A DNA stretch of 26,026 bases from JASFYU01 sp045046905 (GTDB taxonomy: Bacteria > Bacteroidota > Bacteroidia > Flavobacteriales > Flavobacteriaceae), in NCBI GenBank assembly GCA_045046905.1, contig JASFYU010000133.1, forward strand, positions 1-26,026, read 5' to 3'. The notes below the pieces were generated by a model. The model was not told where the DNA came from and ran no database searches. It saw nothing but the letters and a program-made list of their open reading frames with translations. Made by a program: the position numbers and the translations under genes. Positions within the stretch are counted from its first letter, which is position 1, and the number at the start of each line of letters is the position of its first letter. Positions 1 to 7,338 of the stretch are shown here, piece after piece.

Positions 1-1
1 T

Positions 2-100
2 GATGATTTTTTTCCACTTCTCGCTAAATTTCTTCAAATTAACCCGTTAGTCTTTCTAAAATTCAGCTTCGAATTGAATAAAAAAGCATCTAAACTGTAA
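2..100 (+). CDS. Possible 3' end of an unidentified gene entering from the left edge
   Basis: An open frame runs from the window edge to a TAA at 98-100 and encodes about 32 residues ending in NKKASKL. It is rich in Phe, Leu and Lys like the end of a real protein and converges on the 5'-nucleotidase gene. It is too short to assign to a family. Its last codons lie in sequence (CATCTAAACTGTA) that recurs near 7735, so its stop may come from a repeat. It may not be a gene. Confidence 0.3.
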   Translation, partial: DDFFPLLAKFLQINPLVFLKFSFELNKKASKL

Positions 101-102
101 AC

Positions 103-125
103 AAATCTTAGGTCGAACTCAGGTT
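103..125. repeat. Tail fragment of the dispersed repeat family, copy T1
   Basis: This 23-base stretch containing TTAGGTCGAACTCAGGTT is identical to 16934-16956, and its last part is identical to 23562-23579. Here it forms the 3' end of the 5'-nucleotidase gene and carries that gene's stop codon (TGA on the minus strand, 119-121). The bases just before it (90-102) resemble 7737-7750, so the repeated stretch may be longer. Confidence 0.75.
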
Positions 126-541
126 TCTAGGTTATAATTGCGATCATCGATAAGAACATCTCCCTTTAAAATATGTTTGTCACCACAAAGAATTCTTTTT
201 TGCCACGGTAAAAAAGAAAAATGTTCATCGAGCCACTCGCTTTTTTCTAAAAGTGAGTTTGGAAATTGCATGGCGGCTGATGCGATATATACATCGTGCT
301 TTAGCGTCAGTTCTTTTAAAACTTTTTGAGCGTCTTCAATAGGGGTGAGATTTCTGAAAAATCCAATGGTATTAGTCTGCTTTTTTATACTGGCCTGTCT
401 TTCCGAAGGAACTGCTTTCCATACTTCCTTACCCCAACATTCTTTCAAGCTCAGATTTTCTTGAAAATCATAATTATACAGTTTTATAAGGGCACCATAG
501 GTATCGGCAATCACCTCATCCATATCCACGAAAATAGTCAT
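119..541 (-). pseudogene. 5'(3')-deoxyribonucleotidase-like HAD phosphatase (NT5C type), C-terminus truncated
   Basis: The product (140 aa) is a haloacid-dehalogenase-fold phosphatase related to 5'(3')-deoxyribonucleotidases, which dephosphorylate (deoxy)nucleoside monophosphates in the cytoplasm. Motif I is DMDEV (residues 6-10), with D6 the expected nucleophile and D8 the acid/base; motif II is in YIASAA (about 85-90); motif IV is DVLIDDR near residue 130. From memory, family members run about 35 residues past this point. Here the frame stops three residues after NYN, inside repeat tail T1, and the missing end is not found in other frames to the window edge. The catalytic motifs are intact, so a shortened enzyme could still be made, but loss of the last strand and helix makes a decaying gene likely. 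No partner gene or promoter is evident. Confidence 0.65.
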
Positions 542-705
542 AGCTTAAATTTTATACGAAGTTCGATAAAACATAGTTGTAGTGCCACAATTGTTGAAAA
601 GATAATTTATGGACATATAAATAGAAGCCTTCACGTTTTCGTCAAGGGCCTATAATGAGTAATCAGTCTTTTTCAGTCCTTGCGAGTTTTATGTCAAAAA
701 CAAGT

Positions 706-1809
706 CTACCACTTCTGGTTTTTAAAATTCGTCGCCTTTGCAAAGGCAACGGTATGTGATAAATAGTCCTCCAAATTATAGTCGGGAATGGGCAGTATGC
801 TCTCTAATAGCGAGGTGTCCCATTCATTGGGTTTTGAAGTGAGATAGGGCGTAAGGTGCACCCCAATAGTCTCATAATAAAATTGTTCTAGTTTCGATGT
901 GAATCCCGTACTGTGGTCTATTAATTCTTGGGTAAAGCTAAAATTGACAAAGTCTATGACCTCAAATATTTTGCATATTCCGTTCATCATATTGGTTTCA
1001 TGAGAATGAACAATGTTCAATTGTTCAATATCGGTTTCCAGTACTTTTACGATAACTTTTGCGGCATAATCTGTAGGTATAATGTTCAGTCCGGTATGGC
1101 TATGGGTAGTGATCCGTACGGTATCTTTTGATTTGTTGTTGTGAAAGAATTTGGCAAAGAGATAGAACACCATATATTTTGATATAAAGAAATTAGGTGT
1201 TTCATCAATATTCCCGCCAAGAACACTGGGCCGTAAGATTTGGATGGGAATATTCTTGTTTTTTCCCTCGGCCATTAAGAACTTTTCAGAAGCATGTTTA
1301 GAGGCTTCATAATGGTTTCTATGGCTTTCTATGATTTTGTCAGTGTAGTCGTTCTGTAGCCTGCCCCCGATATCTCCGGCAGAAAATGCGGTACTTATAT
1401 AGACGAATTTAGCGATATACGGAGCAAAAGCAGTAAAGATGGCTCTAGTGAACTCGAAGTTTTCTTTAAAGACCTTATCCTTGGCAGAGGGCTCTGTTGA
1501 TAGGTTTACATAGCCTGCAGAATGTATGAAAAATGCTATTTTTTCCTCGGGGACAAAAGATAAAGGATTTAGGAGTTCTTTGGCGTCGACTATTTGTACC
1601 TTTTTAGCGATTTCATCGCGGTTTTTTTTAATAAATTCTGGGGCATATAAGCTCCCAAGCATGTTCTTTATTCTGGCTTCAGGGCTAGTGGTTCCTTTTT
1701 TTCTGACAGGCAGGTAGATTTTTTCAATGCGGTCAAGGTATAGCTCCAATACTGAAAATAATATTCGAGAGCCTAGGGTGCCCGTTGATCCTGTTAAGAG
1801 TATATGCAT
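706..1809 (-). CDS. NAD(P)-dependent SDR-family oxidoreductase, thioester-reductase/male-sterility type
   Basis: This 367-residue protein is an extended short-chain dehydrogenase/reductase. It opens with the Rossmann dinucleotide motif TGSTGTLG (residues 6-13) and has the catalytic YxxxK as YEASK (about 167-171). The long insertion after the first helix and the overall pattern resemble the NAD_binding_4 (thioester reductase, fatty-acyl-CoA reductase) family, whose members reduce carrier- or CoA-bound acyl groups. No adenylation or carrier domain is attached, so the substrate is unknown; a nucleotide-sugar epimerase-like activity cannot be excluded. It lies 108 bp downstream of ahcY on the same strand, probably as a separate unit. 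A phosphopantetheinyl transferase lies 1.5 kb away, an association too loose to rely on. Confidence 0.75.
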   Translation of the reverse strand: MHILLTGSTGTLGSRILFSVLELYLDRIEKIYLPVRKKGTTSPEARIKNMLGSLYAPEFIKKNRDEIAKKVQIVDAKELLNPLSFVPEEKIAFFIHSAGYVNLSTEPSAKDKVFKENFEFTRAIFTAFAPYIAKFVYISTAFSAGDIGGRLQNDYTDKIIESHRNHYEASKHASEKFLMAEGKNKNIPIQILRPSVLGGNIDETPNFFISKYMVFYLFAKFFHNNKSKDTVRITTHSHTGLNIIPTDYAAKVIVKVLETDIEQLNIVHSHETNMMNGICKIFEVIDFVNFSFTQELIDHSTGFTSKLEQFYYETIGVHLTPYLTSKPNEWDTSLLESILPIPDYNLEDYLSHTVAFAKATNFKNQKW

Positions 1810-1917
1810 TGTATCTATCGATTTTTGTTGTTGAAGAGCTCGTCTCTTCCCTTGACCTATAAATACAGAGCGCTTTTAATGGGCGATTAGGCTGTGTTCT
1901 AGGTCTATTTAGGCGGT

Positions 1918-3234
1918 TTAGTATCTGTAATACTCTGGCTTGTATGGCCCCTCAACGGTTACCCCAATATAGTCGGCCTGGTCTTTTCGAAGTTCGGTAA
2001 GTTCGGCCCCCAAGCGTGATAAATGTAGCTTGGCCACTTTTTCGTCTAGATATTTAGGCAGCATATAAACCTCATTTTTATAGGAGGTGCTGTTTTTCCA
2101 AAGTTCTATCTGGGCCAGGGTCTGATTGGTGAAAGAGTTGCTCATTACAAAACTTGGGTGCCCTGTAGCACAGCCTAGATTTACCAAGCGGCCTTCGGCT
2201 AAAAGAATAATGTCCTTTCCTTCTATGGTATATTTATCGACCTGTGGTTTGATTTCATCTTTGGTATCTCCATAATTCTTGTTCAGCCAGGCCATATCAA
2301 TCTCGTTATCAAAATGGCCGATATTGCAGACAATAACCTTGTCTTTCATCGCCCTAAAAGCAGACTCTTGAATAATGTCTTTATTGCCCGTAGTCGTGAT
2401 AATGATATCGGCATTGCCGACAACGGTTTCTAGTTTTTTGACCTCGAATCCGTCCATACAGGCCTGTAATGCACAAATAGGGTCAATCTCGGTCACGGTA
2501 ACAATGGCGCCGGCGCCTTTAAAAGAAGCGGCTGTGCCTTTGCCGACATCGCCATAACCGGCAACGACTACTTTTTTCCCGGCCAACATGGTGTCTGTAG
2601 CACGGCGGATTGCATCGACGGCACTTTCGCGACATCCGTATTTATTATCGAATTTAGACTTGGTGACCGAATCATTTACGTTGATGGCGGGCATTGGTAG
2701 CGTTCCATTTTTTACACGTTCGTAAAGGCGGTGTACGCCCGTAGTGGTTTCTTCCGATAGGCCCTTGATTCCTTTGGCCAATTCAGGATAGTCGTCCAAG
2801 ACCATATTGGTCAAATCTCCACCGTCGTCTAAAATCATGTTCAAGGGTTGGCGATCTTCGCCAAAGAATAGGGTTTGTTCAATACACCAGTTGAATTCCT
2901 CTTCGTTCATGCCTTTCCACGCATAAACAGGTATTCCGGCGGCTGCAATGGCCGCAGCAGCATGGTCCTGAGTTGAAAAAATATTGCAAGAACTCCAGGT
3001 CACCTCGGCGCCCAGGGCAATCAAAGTCTCGATGAGTACAGCAGTTTGAATGGTCATATGAAGGCATCCGGCAATACGAGCGCCCTTAAGCGGTTGCTCA
3101 CCTTGGTATTCCTCACGAAGCGACATCAAGCCTGGCATTTCTGCTTCAGCCAATTCGATTTCTTTTCTTCCCCAGTCGGCCAAGGAGATATCTTTTACTT
3201 TATTGGGGGTATAGGAAACAGTTTTGGTGCTCAT
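1918..3234 (-). CDS. ahcY: Adenosylhomocysteinase (S-adenosyl-L-homocysteine hydrolase)
   Basis: The enzyme reversibly hydrolyses S-adenosylhomocysteine to adenosine and homocysteine in the cytoplasm, relieving product inhibition of methyltransferases and feeding methionine regeneration. The 438-residue length is typical of bacterial forms. Diagnostic features are HMTIQTAVLIETL (residues 59-71), the substrate-site region NVNDSVTKSKFDNKYGCRES (185-204), the NAD-binding GYGDVGKG (226-233), and the C-terminal KPEYYRY whose Lys and Tyr reach into the neighbouring subunit's NAD site. The ATG at 3232-3234 follows a purine-rich AAAAAGGA. It is divergent from the phosphopantetheinyl transferase across 85 bp, where a minus-strand TAACTTTG could be the -7 box. 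I see no SAM or SAH riboswitch. Confidence 0.97.
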   Translation of the reverse strand: MSTKTVSYTPNKVKDISLADWGRKEIELAEAEMPGLMSLREEYQGEQPLKGARIAGCLHMTIQTAVLIETLIALGAEVTWSSCNIFSTQDHAAAAIAAAGIPVYAWKGMNEEEFNWCIEQTLFFGEDRQPLNMILDDGGDLTNMVLDDYPELAKGIKGLSEETTTGVHRLYERVKNGTLPMPAINVNDSVTKSKFDNKYGCRESAVDAIRRATDTMLAGKKVVVAGYGDVGKGTAASFKGAGAIVTVTEIDPICALQACMDGFEVKKLETVVGNADIIITTTGNKDIIQESAFRAMKDKVIVCNIGHFDNEIDMAWLNKNYGDTKDEIKPQVDKYTIEGKDIILLAEGRLVNLGCATGHPSFVMSNSFTNQTLAQIELWKNSTSYKNEVYMLPKYLDEKVAKLHLSRLGAELTELRKDQADYIGVTVEGPYKPEYYRY

Positions 3235-3291
3235 ATCCTTTTTTATTTTTACTTTTGTTCTACGCTACTTTGACTACTTTTTTAGTGGTCG

Positions 3292-3299
3292 CAAAGTTA
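3292..3299 (-). promoter_or_regulatory. Candidate -7 promoter box for ahcY
   Basis: The minus strand reads TAACTTTG, a perfect match to the Bacteroidetes consensus TAnnTTTG, about 57 bases upstream of the ahcY start codon. No convincing -33 TTG is present at the usual spacing, so this is only a candidate. Confidence 0.3.
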
Positions 3300-3319
3300 C
3301 GAATATCCTATATAAAGGT

Positions 3320-3970
3320 ATGCCTCTTTACAAGACAATAGTAGTAGATGGTTCAATTACGGTTTATCTTTGGAAGATTGAGGAATCTGAAACCCAGCTT
3401 TCTGAAAGAATTCAGTTGACACAGCATTGCCAGAGTCGTTTTGACAGAATGAAATCTGAGCTGCATCGCAAGGGTTTTATGAGTATACGACATTTGATGG
3501 CCGTGGCAGGGTATGTCGATGCGGATCTGTACTATAATCAAGATGGCAAACCGCACTTAAAGGATGGCAGGCATATTTCGATTACCCATTCGCATCATTT
3601 TACCGGAATAATTGTAAGTGACCACAAAGAAGTTGGTATCGATGTTGAAAAACAGCGTGATAAGATTTTGCGAATCGCATATAAATTCACCCCTATTGAA
3701 GAATACCGTACCATGGCCAATAGTGAGGCCTTGATTCGAAAATTGACTCTTGTTTGGGGGGCCAAGGAAGCCCTCTACAAGATATATGCTCAAACGGGCC
3801 TTAGTTTTTTACATCATATTAACATTTCAGATTTTCGTCTTTCTGCCAGTAGTACTATCGGTGAGATCTTCTATGAGGGAAAAGCGTCCTATTATGATAT
3901 TGACTTTTTAGAGTTTGAAGGGTTTAGCTGTGTGTACGCTGTTAAAAAAGTTGATGGATCAGTGATTTAA
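3320..3970 (+). CDS. 4'-phosphopantetheinyl transferase superfamily protein
   Basis: Members transfer the phosphopantetheine arm of CoA to a serine of acyl or peptidyl carrier proteins. The 216-residue length fits the Sfp/HetI-like group. Visible motifs are ISITHSH (87-92), the metal-binding VGIDVE (105-110, with D108 and E110), and WGAKEALYK (146-154, with K149 and E150), the family signature WxxKEA. I chose ATG 3320 rather than the in-frame ATG 3224: the extra 32 residues are low-complexity, would overlap the divergent ahcY start, and lie before the usual N-terminus of the family. The carrier substrate is not in the window; fatty-acid ACP is the default guess. A heptamer repeat separates the gene from the next operon. 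Confidence 0.85.
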   Translation: MPLYKTIVVDGSITVYLWKIEESETQLSERIQLTQHCQSRFDRMKSELHRKGFMSIRHLMAVAGYVDADLYYNQDGKPHLKDGRHISITHSHHFTGIIVSDHKEVGIDVEKQRDKILRIAYKFTPIEEYRTMANSEALIRKLTLVWGAKEALYKIYAQTGLSFLHHINISDFRLSASSTIGEIFYEGKASYYDIDFLEFEGFSCVYAVKKVDGSVI

Positions 3971-4001
3971 TTTTTTATGATTCAAATTGAATTTAATATT
4001 T

Positions 4002-4045
4002 CACCTAACACCTAACACCTAACACCTAACACCTAACACCTAACA
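4002..4045 (+). repeat. Tandem heptamer microsatellite (CACCTAA)x6 abutting a start codon
   Basis: Six perfect copies of CACCTAA occupy 4002-4043, followed by CA and then the ATG at 4046. The array fills the 75-bp gap after the phosphopantetheinyl transferase gene exactly where a ribosome-binding site would lie, and contains no Shine-Dalgarno-like sequence; CACCTAA resembles the anti-Shine-Dalgarno end of 16S rRNA instead. Each unit carries TAA, so the array is closed in every frame and cannot be coding. Perfect tandem units of this kind usually vary in copy number by slipped-strand mispairing. Confidence 0.95.
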
Positions 4046-4306
4046 ATGAACATATCAGTAGAACTTACCTTTTCACCTTTACAGGATGATTTTGAGGAAC
4101 ACATCATCAGCTTTATAAAAAAGCTTCGGGCATCGGGGCTTACCATTTTAGAAAACCCCTTAAGTACACAGGTATATGGTAGTTATGATGAGGTCATGAC
4201 TCTATTGCAATTTGAAATAAAAGAAGCATTTGAGTTGATGAACAAAGGGGTGTTGTTTATGAAAATCGTAAAATCAGATAGAAGCGGGTATGAACCACAT
4301 TTTTGA
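4046..4306 (+). CDS. Thiamine-binding protein family (PF01910, DUF77/MTH1187-like)
   Basis: This small 86-residue protein has the ferredoxin-like pattern of the MTH1187/YkoF-like family, some members of which bind thiamine or its pyrimidine moiety. It opens with MNISVELTFSPL and has LENPLSTQVYGSYDEVM near residues 36-52, where the family places a conserved NPxxTxxxG-type segment. There is no signal peptide, so it acts in the cytoplasm. It is first in a four-gene operon and overlaps the transporter gene by 17 bp, which suggests translational coupling. The TPP-riboswitch receptor 4 kb downstream supports a role in thiamine handling. The start codon sits directly after the heptamer array; no alternative upstream start exists because TAA at 4034 closes the frame. 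Confidence 0.75.
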   Translation: MNISVELTFSPLQDDFEEHIISFIKKLRASGLTILENPLSTQVYGSYDEVMTLLQFEIKEAFELMNKGVLFMKIVKSDRSGYEPHF

Positions 4307-4922
4307 TTTTTTTATCGACCCCTATCGAGATAAGGCGGTGTATATAATCATTCTTGAAATGATAGTTCTCGTGACCGGTATCATGAGTGTATGGTTTGCC
4401 AAGAAGGAAAACATTTTGGTTTATCCCACAGGCTTGATCGCCACAGTAATCACCGTATATCTTTTGTTCAGAGAAGAACTTATGGGTGATATGATGCTGA
4501 ATTTTTACTTTTCAATAATGAGTATATATGGTTGGTGGAATTGGGCAAGAACCAAGAACAACAAAAAGGTCGTACAAATTTCTAGAACAACATCAAGGGA
4601 AAAAGTAATAGGGTTCGCCCTCTTCGTATTGACTATGGTAGTGACCTATGGGGTGTATAAAGCATTTGGGGTGAATATTGAACTATCGAACTATATTGAT
4701 ATTTTCACCTCTGGGCTCTTTTTTACCGGTATGTGGTATATGGCACTTAAAAAAATAGAGAATTGGACACTGTGGATTATTGCAGATATTATAACAATAC
4801 CCTTATATGCATATAGGGGGTTGGGCGTACTTTCACTTCAATATCTTATATTTACCATCTTGGCAATACTAGCGTATATCGAATGGAAGAAAAGTTTAGA
4901 CAAGAGCCTTCTGACCTTATAA
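4290..4922 (+). CDS. pnuT: PnuC-family vitamin transporter, probable thiamine transporter PnuT
   Basis: This 210-residue integral inner-membrane protein has about seven hydrophobic segments (residues 15-34, 38-56, 66-82, 104-121, 133-150, 156-172 and 178-195). The signatures SIYGWWNW (about 77-84) and ENWTLWIIADIITIPLY (154-170) match PnuC proteins, which facilitate diffusion of nicotinamide riboside or, in the PnuT branch, thiamine. PnuC-type carriers need a cytoplasmic kinase to trap the substrate, and a candidate kinase is encoded next with a 40-bp overlap. The thiamine assignment rests on context: the thiamine-binding protein gene upstream and a nearby TPP-controlled receptor. Nicotinamide riboside remains an alternative because the following kinase is NadR-like. 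Confidence 0.75.
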   Translation: MNHIFDFFIDPYRDKAVYIIILEMIVLVTGIMSVWFAKKENILVYPTGLIATVITVYLLFREELMGDMMLNFYFSIMSIYGWWNWARTKNNKKVVQISRTTSREKVIGFALFVLTMVVTYGVYKAFGVNIELSNYIDIFTSGLFFTGMWYMALKKIENWTLWIIADIITIPLYAYRGLGVLSLQYLIFTILAILAYIEWKKSLDKSLLTL

Positions 4923-5446
4923 AAATTGCACTTTTTGGTCCTGAATCAACCGGTAAGACCACGATTTCAGAGCAATTGGCCAGATATTACAATACCATTT
5001 GGGTGCCCGAGTACGCTAGAGAATACCTTCAGAAAAAATGGAATGATGAGCGCAAGACCTGTGAGCCCAAAGATTTATTGCCCATTGCGGAAGGTCAAAT
5101 GCGCTTAGAAAACACCCTGACTAAAAAAGCGACCAAAATTCTGGTTTGCGATACCGATCTGTTGGAGACCAAGGTCTATTCGGAAGCCTATTATATAGGA
5201 CATTGTGACCCTATTTTAGAAAAATATGCTTTGCTAAACACCTATGATCTGTATTTTTTGACCTATATCGATATCGCTTGGGAACAAGACGATCTTCGTG
5301 ATAAACCAAAGGAGCGTGAAGAGATGTTCACGTATTTTAAGGCCACTTTGGAAAAGTACAATCGAAATTTTGTTATTTTAAAAGGAGACAAAAAAACACG
5401 TTTAAGAACCGCCGTAGAATATATTGACAAACTATTGAACATATGA
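4883..5446 (+). CDS. NadR-like P-loop kinase (ribosylnicotinamide-kinase-like ATPase)
   Basis: This 187-residue cytoplasmic protein has a Walker A motif GPESTGKTT (residues 19-27) and, after it, VPEYAREYL, the hallmark of the kinase domain of NadR. The N-terminal adenylyltransferase and DNA-binding domains of classical NadR are absent. NadR kinases phosphorylate nicotinamide riboside after uptake through PnuC; the gene overlaps a PnuC/PnuT-type transporter gene by 40 bp and the next gene by 4 bp (ATGA). Given the thiamine context, it may phosphorylate thiamine or another vitamin instead. The function is inferred; the family is clear. The ATG at 4883 is the only start codon ahead of the P-loop. 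Confidence 0.75.
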   Translation: MEEKFRQEPSDLIKIALFGPESTGKTTISEQLARYYNTIWVPEYAREYLQKKWNDERKTCEPKDLLPIAEGQMRLENTLTKKATKILVCDTDLLETKVYSEAYYIGHCDPILEKYALLNTYDLYFLTYIDIAWEQDDLRDKPKEREEMFTYFKATLEKYNRNFVILKGDKKTRLRTAVEYIDKLLNI

Positions 5447-6984
5447 TACAACTTTCAGAGAAAGATTTAAAACAATTGTCAGAGAAGGGCATATCTCAAG
5501 AAAAAGTACAAGATCAGATCAAAACCTTTAAAAAGGGAGTTCCCTTTGTGTTTTTGGGAAAGGCGGCCGTAATTGGAGATGGAATTATACGATTTACCCA
5601 CGAAGAAGAAGAAAGTTTGATTCGGAATTTTGAAAAGGAAAGAAAGAATTTATCTCTTCTTAAATTTGTTCCTGCCTCTGGTGCCGCTTCTAGAATGTTC
5701 AAGGCCCTGTTTAATTTTCTAGATACCTTTGATTCTTCTAAAGAAACTCTCAAGGCCTATATTCAGCGTACTAATGATCAGGCCATCGAATTATTTTCGG
5801 AAAAGATGGCTGGTTTTGCGTTTTATCGAATCGTGCAGGATAGAATATCAGATAAGGCCGCTTCTAAAGATGAAGAAGTTTATTTGTTTGTAAGAGAGTT
5901 GCTTTCTGATGATGGACTCAATTTCGGGTTTTACCCCAAAGGCCTTTTGCCATTTCATGATTATGGTGATTATACCGCTACTCCCTTTGAAGAACACCTG
6001 AAAGAAGCCAATTTATATAGTAAGACTAATGATACAGCCCGTTTGCACTTCACCATTTCCGAACAACATGCTGCAATGTTCAAGGAACAATTAAATTGTA
6101 TTAATGAGCGTGTGTCGAAAGAAACAGGAGCGTCTTTTGATGTAGGTTATTCCTATCAAAAATCATCAACAGATACAATTGCGGTGGATATGGATAACAA
6201 TCCATTTCGAAATGGCGATGGGTCGTTACTTTTCAGACCTGGAGGTCATGGCGCTTTGATCGAAAACCTGAATGAACAAGAGGCCGATATTGTGTTTATC
6301 AAAAATATTGATAATGTTGTGGTTCGCGAATCAATTCAAGAAGTGGCGAACAGCAAAAAGGTTTTGGCGGGTATGCTCTTACAGGTTCAGCAAAAAGCTT
6401 TCGAATACGCCAAGATCCTTGAAACCGGAGATATATCAGAAATTGATATGACCCAGATAAAGAGCTTTCTTGAAAAAGAGTTGAATGTGAGGTTTTTAGA
6501 TGAATATTATAGTTTTAACCAAACCGAACAAATCAAGGTCTTAAAAGCTAAAGTCAACCTGCCTATACGTATCTGTGGTATGGTGAAAAATCAAGGTGAG
6601 CCCGGGGGCGGCCCATTTTGGATTCAAGATACCTCTGGCCATATTTCATTGCAGATTATAGAATCTGCACAGATTGATATGTCAGATAATAATCAAGTAG
6701 ATATTCTAAAGAATTCAACTCATTTTAACCCTGTGGATCTCGTCTGTGGCATAAAAAATCACAAGGGTGAAAAATATAATTTACTGAACTTCGTAAATAC
6801 TAGGCAGGGTTTTATCACAGAAAAAACCAAAGAAGGTAGGGCTTTGAAAGCTTTAGAACTTCCCGGACTGTGGAACGGAGCTATGGCCTTTTGGAATACG
6901 ATTTTTGTAGAAGTGCCCTTGATTACGTTTAATCCCGTTAAAACTGTAAACGATCTATTAAAGCCGGCGCATCAAAATAAATAA
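5443..6984 (+). CDS. DUF4301 family protein
   Basis: The 513-residue product matches my recollection of DUF4301 (PF14134), a Bacteroidetes family of unknown function. Notable stretches are LKFVPASGAASRMFKALFNF (about 71-90), a glycine-rich loop resembling the nucleotide-binding loop of sugar-nucleotidyltransferases; a central SEQHAAMF; LLFRPGGHGALIENLNE (about 260-276); and GEPGGGPFW near 385. The similarity to nucleotidyltransferase loops is my inference. There is no signal peptide or membrane segment, so it is likely cytoplasmic. It is the last gene of the thiamine-binding/PnuT/kinase operon, overlapping the kinase by 4 bp and followed 27 bp later by a strong terminator. Confidence 0.75.
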   Translation: MIQLSEKDLKQLSEKGISQEKVQDQIKTFKKGVPFVFLGKAAVIGDGIIRFTHEEEESLIRNFEKERKNLSLLKFVPASGAASRMFKALFNFLDTFDSSKETLKAYIQRTNDQAIELFSEKMAGFAFYRIVQDRISDKAASKDEEVYLFVRELLSDDGLNFGFYPKGLLPFHDYGDYTATPFEEHLKEANLYSKTNDTARLHFTISEQHAAMFKEQLNCINERVSKETGASFDVGYSYQKSSTDTIAVDMDNNPFRNGDGSLLFRPGGHGALIENLNEQEADIVFIKNIDNVVVRESIQEVANSKKVLAGMLLQVQQKAFEYAKILETGDISEIDMTQIKSFLEKELNVRFLDEYYSFNQTEQIKVLKAKVNLPIRICGMVKNQGEPGGGPFWIQDTSGHISLQIIESAQIDMSDNNQVDILKNSTHFNPVDLVCGIKNHKGEKYNLLNFVNTRQGFITEKTKEGRALKALELPGLWNGAMAFWNTIFVEVPLITFNPVKTVNDLLKPAHQNK

Positions 6985-7010
6985 TCAATATAACTACCTG
7001 TAAAACAATT

Positions 7011-7037
7011 AAGTGCGCATTTATGCGCACTTTTTTT
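7011..7037 (+). terminator. Rho-independent terminator of the thiamine-transport operon
   Basis: A 9-bp perfect stem (AAGTGCGCA pairing with TGCGCACTT), a 4-base loop and a run of T to 7037, 27 bases after the DUF4301 stop codon. Confidence 0.9.
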
Positions 7038-7119
7038 ATCTTTAAAAGTGACGTATTGCTAAAATGTGGGTCTTATTAATTGAGACCCATGTATGGGGTG
7101 TCAAATTATAGTCAGAGGT

Positions 7120-7266
7120 ATGAAAGATTATTTATTAATAGCACTTTTTACGGCAAGTATATCGGCATTTTTAATTGCAGTGTACATTATTGTTTCTCCG
7201 ATGTTTTTGGACAAGGAGAAAACGGTAAAGGAAAAGGTTTATAGTTTAATTAAAAACAAGGATTAG
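7120..7266 (+). CDS. Possible small single-pass membrane protein (48 aa)
   Basis: An ATG preceded by CAGAGG opens a 48-residue frame starting MKDYLLIALFTAS. It has one hydrophobic stretch (residues 4-27) followed by a lysine-rich tail ending in KNKD, so it could be a small inner-membrane protein with a cytoplasmic C-terminus. I do not recognise a family. It lies alone between two terminators, with a hairpin in its leader (7067-7089) and a palindrome just after its stop (7271-7293). Chance ORF is a real alternative. Confidence 0.35.
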   Translation: MKDYLLIALFTASISAFLIAVYIIVSPMFLDKEKTVKEKVYSLIKNKD

Positions 7267-7338
7267 CGAAGTAACAATTCTAGGTGTTGTTACAATCTTT
7301 TGGCCGCATTACAAATAAAGGATCAAGATAGAATATAT

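Noticed and set aside
2879..3067. Minus-strand 62-codon frame with several Cys inside ahcY
   Set aside because: It is an out-of-frame reading of highly conserved ahcY coding sequence.
3224..3319. N-terminal extension of the phosphopantetheinyl transferase
   Set aside because: The 32 extra residues are low-complexity, overlap the ahcY start, and precede a good family N-terminus at 3320.
4002..4045. Tandem array considered as a CRISPR or a coding repeat
   Set aside because: Units are 7 bp with no spacers, no cas genes are present, and every unit contains TAA, which closes all frames.
7271..7293. GTAACAA/TTGTTAC palindrome as a third Crp/Fnr-like site
   Set aside because: The half-sites are too far apart for the GTGAC-N4-GTTAC arrangement; a simple hairpin is as likely.
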